From Prevotella melaninogenica (lineage in GTDB: Bacteria > Bacteroidota > Bacteroidia > Bacteroidales > Bacteroidaceae), in assembly GCF_018127925.1 (NCBI RefSeq), contig NZ_CP072347.1, forward strand, positions 684,501-748,500: a DNA stretch of 64,000 nucleotides, given 5' to 3'. The notes below the pieces were generated by a model, which saw only the letters and a list, made by a program, of their open reading frames with translations, was not told the origin of the DNA and made no database searches. The position numbers and the translations under genes were made by a program. This document shows positions 1 through 9,320 of this stretch, piece by piece; within the stretch, counting starts at the first letter, position 1, and the number at the start of each line of letters is the position of its first letter.

Positions 1-309
1 ATCAACATTTGGGTCGGTTCCCAACTTGAAGACGACATTTAACTCGGCTTCACCATCGTTTCCCGCATTACTTTCGATATATTTCATGCCAGGAATACCA
101 TTCAAAGCCTGCTCCAATGGAATGATCACAGATTTTACCAACAACTCATTATTTGCTCCCGGGTAATTAGCAATCACGTTTACCTTAGGAGGAGAGATGG
201 AAGGAAACTGCGTTATAGGTAGATTTGAAAGTGATAGAATTCCAATAAAGGCTATGACCAATGACACTACAATAGAGAGCACTGGCCTACGAATAAAGAT
301 CTTAAACAT
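1..309 (-). CDS. RND efflux transporter permease, N-terminal fragment (runs off window)
   Basis: The reverse strand reads from an ATG at 309 into a typical AcrB/MexB-type N-terminus. It starts MFKIFIRRPVLSIVVSLVIA, the first membrane helix, and continues into a periplasmic stretch with the usual LPITQFPSISPP and NYPGANNELLVKSVIIPLE motifs. Family knowledge: inner-membrane, proton-driven drug/metabolite exporter of the HAE1 type, working with a periplasmic adaptor and an outer-membrane channel. The adaptor gene lies immediately upstream, ending 3 bp away, so the two are co-transcribed. Only about 103 residues are inside the window; substrate cannot be inferred. Confidence 0.93.
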   Translation of the reverse strand, partial: MFKIFIRRPVLSIVVSLVIAFIGILSLSNLPITQFPSISPPKVNVIANYPGANNELLVKSVIIPLEQALNGIPGMKYIESNAGNDGEAELNVVFKLGTDPNVD

Positions 310-311
310 AC

Positions 312-1391
312 CTAATTAGCGTTTAACTTATCCAACTTCATTGATGCTTGTGGAGAAACCATAGACACACGTACCTTATCTCCATCATTTACTTTCTGTA
401 TACCGTCAAGAAGATAACGGTCAGTAGGCTGTAAGCCTGAGGAAACAACGTATGCTCCTGTAAACTCAGCATCAATCTTGATAGCACGTTGGCGAGCAAT
501 ATTATTCTTGTCAACCACAAATACATACTTCTTATCCTGAAGCTCATAGACAGCTTCTTGTGGTATCAATATTGCATTTTTCTTTTGTATAAAGAGTTTT
601 ATCGTACCCGTCTGACCATTACGTAAAAGATTGTTGGCATTGCTAAAGACGGCACGAACAGCAATCGTACCTGTTGAACTATCAAACTGTCCTCCAATAT
701 CTAATATCTTTCCGCTTGCAGGAAAGACATCGCCATTCGCCAAAACAAGCTGTAACGGAGTTTGTGAAAAGCGTTCTGGATGGAGGCGGAAATCTAAATA
801 ATCTGTTTCTGAAATATTGAAATAGGCAAATACCTTACTATTATCTGATAAGCTGGTAAGTAGATCACTGGGATCTACTAAACTTCCTGCTTTATTAGGA
901 ATGCGCCCTAAGATGCCTGAAAAAGGTGCACGGATAAGAGACAGACGCTTATGTAGTACAGCCAACTGATAGTCGGCTTCTGCTCCTTTCAACTTAGCCG
1001 TAGCCATGCGCTTCGCATTATTTGAGAGTACTTTGTTGTCCGTTAGCGTTGTTACATTCTGCAAGTCGATACTTGCCTGCTCTGCAGCTGCCTTCGCCTT
1101 GGCAATCTCTTCGTTAGCACCAACAATCGCAATGCGAAATAGCGGTTGACCAGCTTTCACAAACTGACCTTCACTAACATACACATCTTGCAAAATACCG
1201 GTTTGCTGAGAGTGAACTTCAATGTTACGTTGTGAGGCAATGTTTGCCACATAAGATTGTGGTAGGGAGATGCTTTCTACCAGTGGTGTCGTTGCAGTGT
1301 AAACTGGTTTTACTTGTGTTTCTTTCTTTGAATGACACGCACATAGAAGAAACATGATTGCAAGACAAGACAATTGAATTAAATTCTTCAT
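312..1391 (-). CDS. RND efflux periplasmic adaptor (membrane fusion protein) lipoprotein
   Basis: A 359-residue adaptor of the AcrA/MexA family that bridges the inner-membrane pump and outer-membrane channel. The ATG at 1391 is preferred over an upstream ATG at 1421 because it directly precedes a lipoprotein signal (MKNLIQLSCLAIMFLLCAC, lipobox LLCAC). Then come a lipoyl-like half (VHSQQTGILQDVYVSEGQFV), a short coiled-coil hairpin rich in Ala/Lys, and a beta-barrel part with APFSGILGRIPNKAGSLV. It ends 3 bp before the permease start. A consensus promoter sits about 250 nt upstream (1640-1670), implying a long leader. No regulator gene is adjacent in the window. Confidence 0.93.
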   Translation of the reverse strand: MKNLIQLSCLAIMFLLCACHSKKETQVKPVYTATTPLVESISLPQSYVANIASQRNIEVHSQQTGILQDVYVSEGQFVKAGQPLFRIAIVGANEEIAKAKAAAEQASIDLQNVTTLTDNKVLSNNAKRMATAKLKGAEADYQLAVLHKRLSLIRAPFSGILGRIPNKAGSLVDPSDLLTSLSDNSKVFAYFNISETDYLDFRLHPERFSQTPLQLVLANGDVFPASGKILDIGGQFDSSTGTIAVRAVFSNANNLLRNGQTGTIKLFIQKKNAILIPQEAVYELQDKKYVFVVDKNNIARQRAIKIDAEFTGAYVVSSGLQPTDRYLLDGIQKVNDGDKVRVSMVSPQASMKLDKLNAN

Positions 1392-1639
1392 AAATTGGTC
1401 TTTTTGTTTTCGTAAAAACAAGTGAAAAGTTAACGCGTTAATCCAACACTTCCTGACTACTCCTTGTAGCCATATTTACTCATTCTGTTTTCTCTTTCCT
1501 ATCTATAATAATAGAAAACAGAGCTGTCGTTACATCTTTATGGAAACTTATTAAGAAAAGTGTTTCCTAAAATACCCTTCAGAATCATTGCTTTGCGATA
1601 TAGAAATGTATTCTTTACGTTACCTATTGATTATGCTCG

Positions 1640-1670
1640 CAAAGGTACGTCGTTTTTGTGTAGTATGCAA
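1640..1670 (-). promoter_or_regulatory. Bacteroidetes-type promoter for the efflux operon
   Basis: On the minus strand TTG (1670-1668), 20 nt, then TACCTTTG (1647-1640). This matches the -33/-7 consensus for the Bacteroidetes primary sigma factor. The predicted start lies near 1633, leaving a roughly 240-nt leader before the adaptor ATG. Confidence 0.6.
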
Positions 1671-1728
1671 GTAATTCTATAGTTAATTTTCTGCAAGTAC
1701 TGAATAGTTTTCTCTGAAGTTATTTTTG

Positions 1729-2008
1729 TGGTTCTTCTGAAATATGGTTGATAAACAAAAAGGCTTATGTAATAGGCACACGGAGTCACGGAGGTAAACG
1801 CAATGTCACGGAGGTGCCGACGGCATAAAGAGCGACGGAGGTGTAGCGTACAGATTCCTGATAAGTTCTGAGATAAATGCTTTGGGTATAGAGTCTCTAA
1901 TAAAACTGGTAAACTTCCTCCGCTGCTCCATGCACTGACGGTGCCTCCGTGACTTCCATTGCTTTGTTTTAAAAATCCTCCGTCCACTCCGTGCCTCTGT
2001 GTGACATT
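1729..2008 (+). repeat. Long-hairpin intergenic repeat, family A, copy 1
   Basis: About 280 bp that recurs at 60041-60327 (same orientation) and 27034-27321 (opposite orientation). It starts with GGTTCTTCTGAAATATGG and ends at CTGTGTGACAT. The left half contains CACGGAG/CGGAGG motifs and the right half their reverse complements (CCTCCGTG, CTCCGTGCC). The whole unit can therefore fold as one long imperfect hairpin, with GCCGACGGC-type dyads inside. An open frame across it (minus strand, 1631-1987) is composed of the repeat and is not considered a gene. Confidence 0.8.
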
Positions 2009-2172
2009 TCGTCAGAGATCCAAGCTATCGTTTTAAACTAAAGGCAAAGAAGCAAAGAAAAGATAACAGACTTAGCCCTCATTATTCAAGCCTTCTGCAA
2101 AGATGTTTGCTATTATATAAGGTAATACGTAGAGCAAGGCGAGACAAATGTTTTTATTTTTTTGCTATTTTC

Positions 2173-2203
2173 TTGTTTGTTTCATATCTTCTCACTACCT
2201 TTG
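2173..2203 (+). promoter_or_regulatory. Promoter of locus 1 leader
   Basis: TTG at 2173-2175, 20 nt, then TACCTTTG at 2196-2203. It lies upstream of the dinucleotide repeat, so the repeat is inside the transcript. The same arrangement is seen in locus 2 (32706-32736). Confidence 0.65.
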
Positions 2204-2237
2204 CGCCCAGTTAAATTAAAATTAACTTGTAATAACA

Positions 2238-2456
<219 letters not shown>

Positions 2457-2513
2457 CCTCCCCACTTTTTTCTTCTCGCATACGCGCGCGAGGCGTACCG
2501 TGCAACCCCTGTA

Positions 2514-2552
2514 AACAAAGGACTTTTCGGAGTTTCCTTTGTTCGCTTTTTT
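2514..2552 (+). terminator. Conserved leader hairpin with U-tract (candidate attenuator), locus 1
   Basis: Stem AACAAAGGA / TCCTTTGTT around a CTTTTCGGAGT loop, followed by CGCTTTTTT. It resembles an intrinsic terminator but precedes the genes rather than following them. The stem, loop edges and upstream GCGCGCGA-GGCGT stretch are nearly identical at 32464-32530 on the other strand. Confidence 0.7.
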
Positions 2553-2663
2553 GTGTCCCTACGTAAACGAAATAAGAAGAAATTAAGCACGAAATAATAA
2601 CTTTATTTTAATCAATAAAACAGGATATACGTTTGCAATGTGTCCTCTAAAAAATTAAACGAA

Positions 2664-2861
2664 ATGATAGCAACTGAAAGAATGGTTTATCAAAAACCTC
2701 AATGCAAAATTGTTTGCACTGAAACAGAATTCTTGTTGAATAATGCCAGTGGTAATGCTGGAAAGATTCAACCTGGTACGGTAACAGGAGATGCAAAACA
2801 AAACATCTTTAGTGAAGAAGACTGGGATAATGCTTCTTGGAATGATACGGAAGAGAACTAA
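2664..2861 (+). CDS. Small acidic protein preceding fimbrillin-like lipoprotein, locus 1
   Basis: About 65 residues from ATG 2664; a GTG at 2640 is possible but sits on top of a TACGTTTG box. There is no signal peptide. The N-terminal motif RMVYQKPQCKIV followed by a Thr/Glu-rich stretch and LL is shared with the locus 2 protein (VYHAPQCQIA, then ETSLMATS). The C-terminus is acidic with repeated Trp (EEDWDNASW). Proteins of this layout are common in Prevotella but I know of no assigned function. It ends 18 bp before the lipoprotein ATG, so the two are co-transcribed. Candidate roles are a secreted peptide or a chaperone-like partner; this is speculation. Confidence 0.7.
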   Translation: MIATERMVYQKPQCKIVCTETEFLLNNASGNAGKIQPGTVTGDAKQNIFSEEDWDNASWNDTEEN

Positions 2862-2879
2862 TAATTGTTTGAAAAGAAA

Positions 2880-4469
2880 ATGAATAAAATTATGAAAAGA
2901 TTAACTATAAGTTCAGTATTGCAAAGCATGTGTTATGGTTTTGCTGCTTTATTGCTTACTACCAGCTGTACCAATGATGATACAGTGCAGGAAGGAAAAC
3001 AAAAGAAGACCGATATTCCTACAGGTTCAACCGTCTTTACAGGTACTTCTCAGCCAGATGCAACAACACGTACGGCAATTCTTAACCATACAAAGGGTGC
3101 TGGTGCTTCTGTGAATTGGAGTAGCAGTGACAGGATATGGGTAAAGGATGATGCTGGTACTTGGCAGCAGAGTGCTGCGGCAACAATACCTTCAGCAGCA
3201 AACCAGGCATTTGCTAAGTTTACTCTTTCTGGGACATATACAGGTGCTTCACATGATATTATTTACACCAATAAGGCTGTTTCAGGCTCACAACCACAAG
3301 TAGAGATAAAGACAGAACAAACACAGTCTGTACCAAATAACTTTGATCATGCAGGTGAATCGGGAGATTGCGGAATTGCTACAGGTGTCAAACTTGGTAG
3401 TGGTTATAATTTTACGCTCAATCACAAGGCCTCTTATCTTTGCTTAATTCCTCGTACAAACAACGAATATGTAAAGCGCAGCACGTTGATTAAGGTTGAG
3501 ATTATGAGCGATGATGAGATTGCTGGAACTTACAATATGGCTGCAGATGGCACACTTACGCTTGCTTCAGGTGGTTCTAAGACGATTACAGTAACAACAG
3601 GTTCGGGCTTTGCAATAGACAATACTGCAGATGATATGAGCAAGAATGCAACTTATGCAGTCGTTGCTCCTGGTACTCATACTTTCCGTATTCGCTACTG
3701 GCTTCGTAACACAACGGACAATACAGAAGGAACAATAGATGGAACAGTCTCTAAAATTATTACACTTAACTGTACAGCAGGTTCTATCCATGATATAACT
3801 GCTAATCTTAATCCGTTTGATTACGACGGCGACAAATACTACATGTGGGACGCACAGGAACAATACTGGAAGGGATACGAATGGAACCTCGGTGGCAGTC
3901 AGCCAACACTGATGAGTCAGTCTGCCAGCAGCGACTACCCTTATAATAGTAGCGATACTAACAATCGTTGGTATAACGAAAGTTACCCAGGTTATGGCGT
4001 AAGTAACCCAGCAACCCGCACTTCATGTAAAGGCCTTCCCAACGTTAACGAGATGACCTGGTACGCTGCAAAGGGCGAGCCACGTTGGGACGGTGACGAG
4101 TTATGGACAACAATGGATCATTTATATAAAGGTGGCATGTGGTTTAAGAAGAAGGCAAACATAAGCGGATACAACCCTAATACAGCCATAGACGGAACTG
4201 ATTGGCGAACAACCAGCAAAAATCAAGCCTGGTCTGCATCTCAGACTCTCCCTTCTGCTGCTGACGCAAACAATTACTTCTACCTGCCCGCCTTGGGTCT
4301 CTACATCGATGGTCAGCTGTACCTTGTTGGCAGCGAAGGCTACTTTTGGTCGTCAAGTGCTTACGCATGGGACAGTGGCAGCGCGTGCAACCTGTACATC
4401 CGCAGTGGTTACGTCGGCGTGAACATCAGTGACCGCAATATCGGGTTCAGGGTGGAGGCGTTCCAGTAG
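2880..4469 (+). CDS. Fimbrillin-like lipoprotein with C-terminal lectin-like domain, locus 1
   Basis: About 529 residues from ATG 2880 (ATG 2892 also possible; both precede the lipobox LLTTSC). The N-terminal half carries fimbrillin/Mfa-type motifs: TRTAI, then VNWSSSDRIWVKDDAGTW. The C-terminal third begins at DYDGDKYYMWDAQEQYW. It contains a LPNVNEMTWYAAKG block, GYFWSSSAY and a GFRVEAF ending, as in Fibrobacter-paralogous/C-type-lectin-like surface domains and in some targets of diversity-generating retroelements. Likely an outer-membrane-exposed adhesin or pilus tip protein. The 3' half is visibly more GC-rich than the 5' half, suggesting a recombined domain. Paralogue at 30348-31925. Confidence 0.85.
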   Translation: MNKIMKRLTISSVLQSMCYGFAALLLTTSCTNDDTVQEGKQKKTDIPTGSTVFTGTSQPDATTRTAILNHTKGAGASVNWSSSDRIWVKDDAGTWQQSAAATIPSAANQAFAKFTLSGTYTGASHDIIYTNKAVSGSQPQVEIKTEQTQSVPNNFDHAGESGDCGIATGVKLGSGYNFTLNHKASYLCLIPRTNNEYVKRSTLIKVEIMSDDEIAGTYNMAADGTLTLASGGSKTITVTTGSGFAIDNTADDMSKNATYAVVAPGTHTFRIRYWLRNTTDNTEGTIDGTVSKIITLNCTAGSIHDITANLNPFDYDGDKYYMWDAQEQYWKGYEWNLGGSQPTLMSQSASSDYPYNSSDTNNRWYNESYPGYGVSNPATRTSCKGLPNVNEMTWYAAKGEPRWDGDELWTTMDHLYKGGMWFKKKANISGYNPNTAIDGTDWRTTSKNQAWSASQTLPSAADANNYFYLPALGLYIDGQLYLVGSEGYFWSSSAYAWDSGSACNLYIRSGYVGVNISDRNIGFRVEAFQ

Positions 4470-4486
4470 TCCAAGAAGCCCCCCGG

Positions 4487-4534
4487 CCCTCCCCGAACCA
4501 ACGGTCACTGACCGAAGGGAAGTAAAGGGGAGGG
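4487..4534 (+). other. GC-rich double dyad after the lipoprotein gene
   Basis: CCCTCCCC (4487-4494) pairs with GGGGAGGG (4527-4534), and an inner CGGTC pairs with GACCG. No U-tract follows, so it may be an RNA stabiliser or a poor terminator. It begins 18 bp past the stop codon. Confidence 0.5.
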
Positions 4535-4559
4535 AGTGCCTAACGGACAAGGCTTCTGC

Positions 4560-4752
4560 TGAATGCGTATTCCGTTGCTGCGCTCACCGCATCTACGTGT
4601 TGGCAGATGCGTATTTAGCTACTTGTAGATACGCATTGCGCTACCGTTAGATGCGTATCTAACAGCGGCGCTCACCGCATTCAGCAGCAGCGCTCACCGC
4701 ATCTAACGGCACGTAGATACGCATTCGGCAGCAAGGGAATACGTATCTGACG
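4560..4752 (+). repeat. Short interspersed inverted/direct repeats between lipoprotein and HU-like gene, locus 1
   Basis: GCGCTCACCGCAT occurs three times. AGATGCGTAT and its complement AGATACGCAT alternate, with a perfect palindrome AGATGCGTATCT near 4649. The region can form several alternative hairpins. The remaining sequence to 4916 holds no recognisable gene. An open frame here is repeat-derived. Confidence 0.7.
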
Positions 4753-4916
4753 GGATAAGGATGCAGAAAGGAGGAAAAAAGAGACGATGAAAGGTAGGAA
4801 ACAAACCAAGAAAATAGAATGGGGCAGCATGAAGATGCACAAAGAAAGCTGCAGAGGCGTGCTGCCCTACGCTATGATAATAAGAATCTAATGTATAACT
4901 TTAAACACGAAGAATT

Positions 4917-5372
4917 ATGAAAATTCGTTTAGTACCAAAGAAAAATCCGCAGAAGCGGGAGGAAGTAAAGTTTTATGCTAACCCAGTTAACCTTGGGCAT
5001 AAGTCGCTCGACGATATTGCACGTGACATTGCGGGGCGTTCGTCCTTGACACGTGGTGATGTGTCGAACGTGCTGTATAACTTTATCGACTGCTTGCCCC
5101 ATTATCTCCGTGATGGTTTCAGCATTCAGTTGGGCGAGTTTGGCTCGATGCGTGTCACACTGTCGAGCAAAGGGTCGGAAACAGAAAAAACTTTTAAGAC
5201 CGAGACGATTAAACCTCGTGTGGTCTTCACTCCCGGAACAGAATTGAAACGTGAGCTTTCCGTAAATTCTTACGAATCGGTGAGAAAGACAGAAGAGGCA
5301 GGCAAAGACAAGAAGAAAAAGGAAAAGGAAAAGAAAGAAGAGGAAAATGGTCCTGTACCAGACACCGTCTAA
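4917..5372 (+). CDS. HU-like histone-family DNA-binding protein, locus 1
   Basis: 151 residues. After a basic start (MKIRLVPKKNPQK) comes the HU/IHF-related fold seen in Bacteroidales 'histone-like' proteins: SLDDIARDIAGRSSLTRGDV, VLYNFIDCLPHYLRDGFS, then IQLGEFGSMRVTLSSKGSE. The C-terminus is a Lys/Glu-rich tail, longer than the classical 90-residue HU. Family knowledge: binds or bends DNA. It follows the lipoprotein and its repeat region. The paralogue at 29481-29927 holds the same position in locus 2, so it may be a functional member of the cassette. A strong terminator follows at 5540. Confidence 0.88.
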   Translation: MKIRLVPKKNPQKREEVKFYANPVNLGHKSLDDIARDIAGRSSLTRGDVSNVLYNFIDCLPHYLRDGFSIQLGEFGSMRVTLSSKGSETEKTFKTETIKPRVVFTPGTELKRELSVNSYESVRKTEEAGKDKKKKEKEKKEEENGPVPDTV

Positions 5373-5539
5373 CCCTCACTGAATGCGAAAGTTTTTGGTG
5401 TGGCTGTTTGAAAAGAACTTTGGAAACAAACTCGGTTTTGAAAGATTCTGAATTAATTTTTATTCATGTTTTTAGAGATATGCCCTTGATGTGATATCAA
5501 TAGCAATACTTTTTAATTTATTAATTTAATTTTCGTTTT

Positions 5540-5583
5540 CTTGCCCCTGTCACCACTCTTGGTGTTAAGGGGCAAGTTTTTTG
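5540..5583 (+). terminator. Intrinsic terminator after HU-like gene
   Basis: Stem CTTGCCCCT / AGGGGCAAG with an inner CACCA / TGGTG pairing, followed by TTTTTTG. It closes locus 1 about 170 bp past the HU-like stop codon. Confidence 0.9.
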
Positions 5584-5616
5584 TTTACAATTATCATCAA
5601 CGCGTAAGGTTAACTT

Positions 5617-5799
5617 ATGGACTTACGGCTTGCTCAATGCCTACAACAAGGTTTGCCTTTAGATATGGATGTGTATGATTTAGCGGAGTGGTGTTGCGTT
5701 GCTGAGCTATCCAAACGCTCTATTGAACAAGGCTCAATGCCAGTGATGATTCCCGACTTCGTAAATCGTAAGGCTTCTGTTGACACGGAAAGTATTTAG
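5617..5799 (+). pseudogene. C-terminal remnant of a Gfo/Idh/MocA-type protein (GH109-like)
   Basis: A 60-codon frame whose middle reads [20 protein letters not shown] and ends IPDFVNR. This resembles the C-terminus of NAD-dependent Gfo/Idh/MocA enzymes of the glycoside hydrolase 109 type. Those proteins are over 400 residues, and no matching N-terminal part precedes it. It directly follows the terminator at 5540. I read it as a deletion remnant; family assignment is by motif memory. Confidence 0.55.
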
Positions 5800-6009
5800 C
5801 GGCTGTGGCTATTCTTGTCGGGTAGAATGGTAAATGTGCATTCCTCTCTTGGTGTTGAGGCTTCATACTTACCATTCTACCTTTATTGTTTAGCCTTATC
5901 AATAATCAAATCTCATACCTATAAGTTTGGAATATTTGCAAGAGTAGATTTCTTCTCACTATTTATAGGTATTTATATGCATATTTTAAATATAAGTATC
6001 TCTAAATAC

Positions 6010-6039
6010 TTGATATTACGTTTTTTTTGTCTATCTTTG
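6010..6039 (+). promoter_or_regulatory. Promoter of pflB
   Basis: TTG at 6010-6012, 19 nt, TATCTTTG at 6032-6039. This gives a leader of roughly 80 nt before the pflB ATG. The stretch 5800-6009 shows no gene. Confidence 0.6.
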
Positions 6040-6125
6040 TCCTCGGTAATTAGTAATGCTCAATCAGTATAACAATTAACAAGCATATTAATTAAAACGT
6101 TTCACATAATAACAAATAAACAGTC

Positions 6126-8372
6126 ATGAAAAAAGCATGGAGAGGATTTACTGGAACCAAGTGGCTTGATGAAGTCAATATGCGTCAGTTCATCCAAGAT
6201 AATTATGATAGTTATGATGGTGATGCTTCCTTCCTTGAGAAGCCAACAGAAGCAACAGACAAACTTTGGGGTATGCTCAAAGAACTACAGAAGCAGGAGC
6301 GTGCTAAGGGTGGTGTCTTAGATATGGAGACCGAGGTGGTATCCAGTATGACTGCATATGGTCCTGGCTATATCGGTGAAGGAACTAAGGAACTGGAGAA
6401 GGTCGTAGGTTTGCAGACAGACAAACCTTTGAAGCGTGCCTTTATGCCTTATGGTGGTATCAAGATGGCTGAGCAGGCATGTACAACCTATGGTTATGAG
6501 CCATCAGAGAAACTTCATGAGATTTTCACGAAGTATTGTAAGACACACAACGAGGGTGTCTTCGATGCTTATACAGACGAGATGAAACTCGTTAGACACA
6601 ACCATATCCTCACAGGTCTTCCTGATACCTATGGTCGTGGTCGTATCGTGGGTGACTATCGTCGTGTTGCACTCTATGGTGTAGACTTCCTTATCAACGA
6701 AAAAGCAAAGGATCTCCGCAACTGTGGTGATGGTACTATGACCGAAGAGGTTATCCGCCAGCGTGAGGAAATCTCTATGCAGATTAAGGCTTTGAAGGAG
6801 ATGAAAGAGATGGCAGCCATCTATGGCTATGATATCTCTGAACCAGCAAACAACGCACGTGAGGCTGTACAGTGGCTTTACTTTGGTTATCTGTCAGCTA
6901 TTAAGACACAGAACGGTGCTGCGATGTCAGTTGGTCGTATCTCAACTTTCCTCGATATCTACATTCAGCGTGACTTCAAGGAAGGCACACTTACGGAGGC
7001 TGAGGCGCAGGAACTCATCGACCACTTGGTAATGAAGTTCCGTATGGTTAAGTTTGCACGCATCCCTTCATACAACCAGCTCTTCTCAGGTGACCCAGTA
7101 TGGGCTACCCTCGAAGTTGCGGGATTGGGTATGGATGGCCGTTCAATGGTAACTAAGACTGACTTCCGTTTCCTCCATACACTTGAGAACATGGGTCCTT
7201 CACCAGAACCTAACCTCACTGTGCTCTATAGCTCACGTCTTCCAAAGAACTTTAAGGACTATGCTGCGAAGATTTCTATCTCTACAAGCTCTATCCAATA
7301 TGAGAATGATGACGTTATGCGACCAATCTGGGGCGATGACTATTCTATCTGCTGCTGCGTATCTGCAACACAGACGGGTAAGGAGATGCAGTTCTTTGGT
7401 GCTCGTGCAAACCTTGCAAAATGTCTTACTTATGCAATCAGTGGTGGCGTTGACAGTAAGACACGTGAGCAGTGTGGACCTGCTTATCGTCCAATAGAGG
7501 GTGATGTGGTAACATATGATGAGTTTATGCCTCGTTTCATGGATATGATGGAGTGGTTGGCTGGTGTGTATGTAAACACATTGAACCTCATCCATTACAT
7601 GCACGATAAGTACTTCTATGAGGCTGCTGAGCTTGCACTCATTGATACGGACGTACGTCGTACTTTCGCAACGGGTATCGCTGGCTTCAGTCATGTGGTT
7701 GACTCTATCTCTGCTATCAAGTATGCAAAGGTTAATATCATACGTGATGAGACTGGTTTCCCTATCGAGTTCAAGACAGAGGGCGACTTCCCACGTTATG
7801 GTAACGACGATGATCGTGCTGATGACATCGCTGTATGGTTGTTGAAGACCTTTATGAATATGATTCGCAAGCACCATACTTATCGTAATTCAGAGCCTAC
7901 AACAAGTATCCTTACCATCACTTCAAACGTTGTATATGGTAAGTTTACGGGTAATATGCCTGATGGTCGTCCTGCTGGTGCACCGCTTGCTCCTGGTGCA
8001 AACCCATCTTACGGAGCAGAGCAGAATGGTTTGCTGGCTTCGTTGAATTCAACAGCCAAACTCCCATACGAGTATGCGCTTGACGGTATTTCTAATACAC
8101 AGACAATTAGTCCAGATGCTCTTGGTCACAATGATGAGGAGCGTATCAGTACACTTGTTGGTGTTATGGACGGCTACTTCGACCGTGGTGCACACCACTT
8201 GAATGTGAATGTCTTTGGTGTAGACAAACTGATTGACTGTATGGAACATCCTGAGAAGGAAGAATATGCAAACTTCACCATCCGTGTGAGCGGTTATGCT
8301 GTGAAGTTCATCGACCTTACACGCGAACAGCAGATGGATGTTATTGCACGTCGTGCGCATGGTTCAATGTAA
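6126..8372 (+). CDS. pflB: Formate C-acetyltransferase (pyruvate formate-lyase)
   Basis: 748 residues, normal length. A glycyl-radical enzyme of the cytosol converting pyruvate plus CoA to acetyl-CoA plus formate, central to mixed-acid fermentation in anaerobes. The catalytic cysteine pair is within CCC at residues 409-411 ([14 protein letters not shown]). The radical glycine is at about residue 723 in RVSGYAV near the C-terminus. The activating enzyme gene lies immediately downstream, 46 bp after the stop from its preferred start, so the pair forms an operon from the promoter at 6010. The protein is intact. Confidence 0.97.
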   Translation: MKKAWRGFTGTKWLDEVNMRQFIQDNYDSYDGDASFLEKPTEATDKLWGMLKELQKQERAKGGVLDMETEVVSSMTAYGPGYIGEGTKELEKVVGLQTDKPLKRAFMPYGGIKMAEQACTTYGYEPSEKLHEIFTKYCKTHNEGVFDAYTDEMKLVRHNHILTGLPDTYGRGRIVGDYRRVALYGVDFLINEKAKDLRNCGDGTMTEEVIRQREEISMQIKALKEMKEMAAIYGYDISEPANNAREAVQWLYFGYLSAIKTQNGAAMSVGRISTFLDIYIQRDFKEGTLTEAEAQELIDHLVMKFRMVKFARIPSYNQLFSGDPVWATLEVAGLGMDGRSMVTKTDFRFLHTLENMGPSPEPNLTVLYSSRLPKNFKDYAAKISISTSSIQYENDDVMRPIWGDDYSICCCVSATQTGKEMQFFGARANLAKCLTYAISGGVDSKTREQCGPAYRPIEGDVVTYDEFMPRFMDMMEWLAGVYVNTLNLIHYMHDKYFYEAAELALIDTDVRRTFATGIAGFSHVVDSISAIKYAKVNIIRDETGFPIEFKTEGDFPRYGNDDDRADDIAVWLLKTFMNMIRKHHTYRNSEPTTSILTITSNVVYGKFTGNMPDGRPAGAPLAPGANPSYGAEQNGLLASLNSTAKLPYEYALDGISNTQTISPDALGHNDEERISTLVGVMDGYFDRGAHHLNVNVFGVDKLIDCMEHPEKEEYANFTIRVSGYAVKFIDLTREQQMDVIARRAHGSM

Positions 8373-8418
8373 AGTGAATAATCAACATAACAATTTATCG
8401 GATTCGCCGACTTCCGAA

Positions 8419-9147
8419 ATGATGCTACGGGTACACTCTGTAGAGTCGTTCGGGTCGGTTGATGGACCTGGTATTCGTTTCGTTATCTTCCTTAAGGGGT
8501 GTGCTATGCGATGCCAGTACTGTCATAATCCAGACACATGGGACAGGGCGGGGGGTAACCTCCGCTCTGTTGATGATGTCTTGGCACAAGCCCAACGTTA
8601 TCGGAGTTATTGGGGAGAGAAAGGCGGTATCACCGTGAGTGGCGGTGAAGCTCTGTTGCAGATACAACCTCTTACGGAACTGTTCCGTAAAGCTAAGGCT
8701 TTAGGAATCAATACCTGCCTTGATACTTCAGCCCAACCTTTCAATCGGGAGTCGAGTAGCTTCTCTGCTTTTGAGGAGTTAATGAAATATACTGACTTGG
8801 TGTTGTTGGATATAAAGCATATTGATAGCGATGCCCATAAGCAATTGACTGGTTGGAAAAACGAGAATATCCTCGACTGTGCTTGCTATCTTTCTGACAT
8901 TGGGAAACCTGTATGGATAAGACATGTCTTGATTCCTGGTATTAATGATGATGATGAATCTCTCTATAAACTTCGTGCTTTCATAGATACTTTAAGCAAT
9001 GTTGAGCGAGTGGAGATTCTGCCTTATCATTCGTTAGGTGTCTATAAATGGGAGCAGTTAGGTATTCCTTACGCACTCACAGATGTAGAATCGCCTACGG
9101 AAGAAAGTGTTCTTCATGCACGAAAGCTATTAACAGAGGAGAAGTAA
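8419..9147 (+). CDS. pflA: Pyruvate formate-lyase activating enzyme (radical SAM)
   Basis: About 243 residues from the ATG at 8419, which is followed at once by the family N-terminus MLRVHSVESFGSVDGPGIRF. In-frame starts inside pflB (8338, 8359) would add an unconserved extension. The radical-SAM cluster motif CxxxCxxC is in GCAMRCQYCHNPDTW, and the GGE-type motif in SGGEALLQ. It generates the glycyl radical on PflB using S-adenosylmethionine and a 4Fe-4S cluster. Confidence 0.95.
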   Translation: MMLRVHSVESFGSVDGPGIRFVIFLKGCAMRCQYCHNPDTWDRAGGNLRSVDDVLAQAQRYRSYWGEKGGITVSGGEALLQIQPLTELFRKAKALGINTCLDTSAQPFNRESSSFSAFEELMKYTDLVLLDIKHIDSDAHKQLTGWKNENILDCACYLSDIGKPVWIRHVLIPGINDDDESLYKLRAFIDTLSNVERVEILPYHSLGVYKWEQLGIPYALTDVESPTEESVLHARKLLTEEK

Positions 9148-9204
9148 TTGGGGCTGTTAGAAAGTCTTTTTAAACCGTTCGATGTAAATATTTTTCCTCT
9201 ATTG

Positions 9205-9320
9205 CTTTTTAATTAAGGCTTAATTGTATTCGAATTAAGCCTTAATTAGCTTCCAATAGGTGCTCTTTTGATGTCTTACTAACGCCCTTTTGGAGTCTAA
9301 TTAAGCACCTTTTAAAACGC
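9205..9320 (-). repeat. 22-bp-period repeat, family B, copy 1
   Basis: Read on the minus strand, five degenerate units of 22 bp built on GGCNTTAnTTnGA...CAAAAG. Homologous arrays lie at 26680-26795, 49352-49470 and 60496-60600. The flank carries TTGTAAC on one side and TTTACA on the other in all or most copies. No protein is encoded. Confidence 0.75.

Noticed and set aside
1631-1987. Minus-strand open frame of 118 codons
   Set aside because: It lies almost wholly within repeat family A, and similar frames appear in other copies; no protein family and Arg/His-rich low-complexity composition.
2880-4469. Diversity-generating retroelement system
   Set aside because: The target-like C-terminal motif is present, but no reverse transcriptase, accessory gene or template repeat is seen in the window.
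7233-7877. Long minus-strand frame of 214 codons inside pflB
   Set aside because: Antisense to a fully conserved gene; composition follows pflB codon bias.
9205-9320. CRISPR-like array in family B repeats
   Set aside because: 22-bp units abut with no spacers, and the same units recur at four loci.
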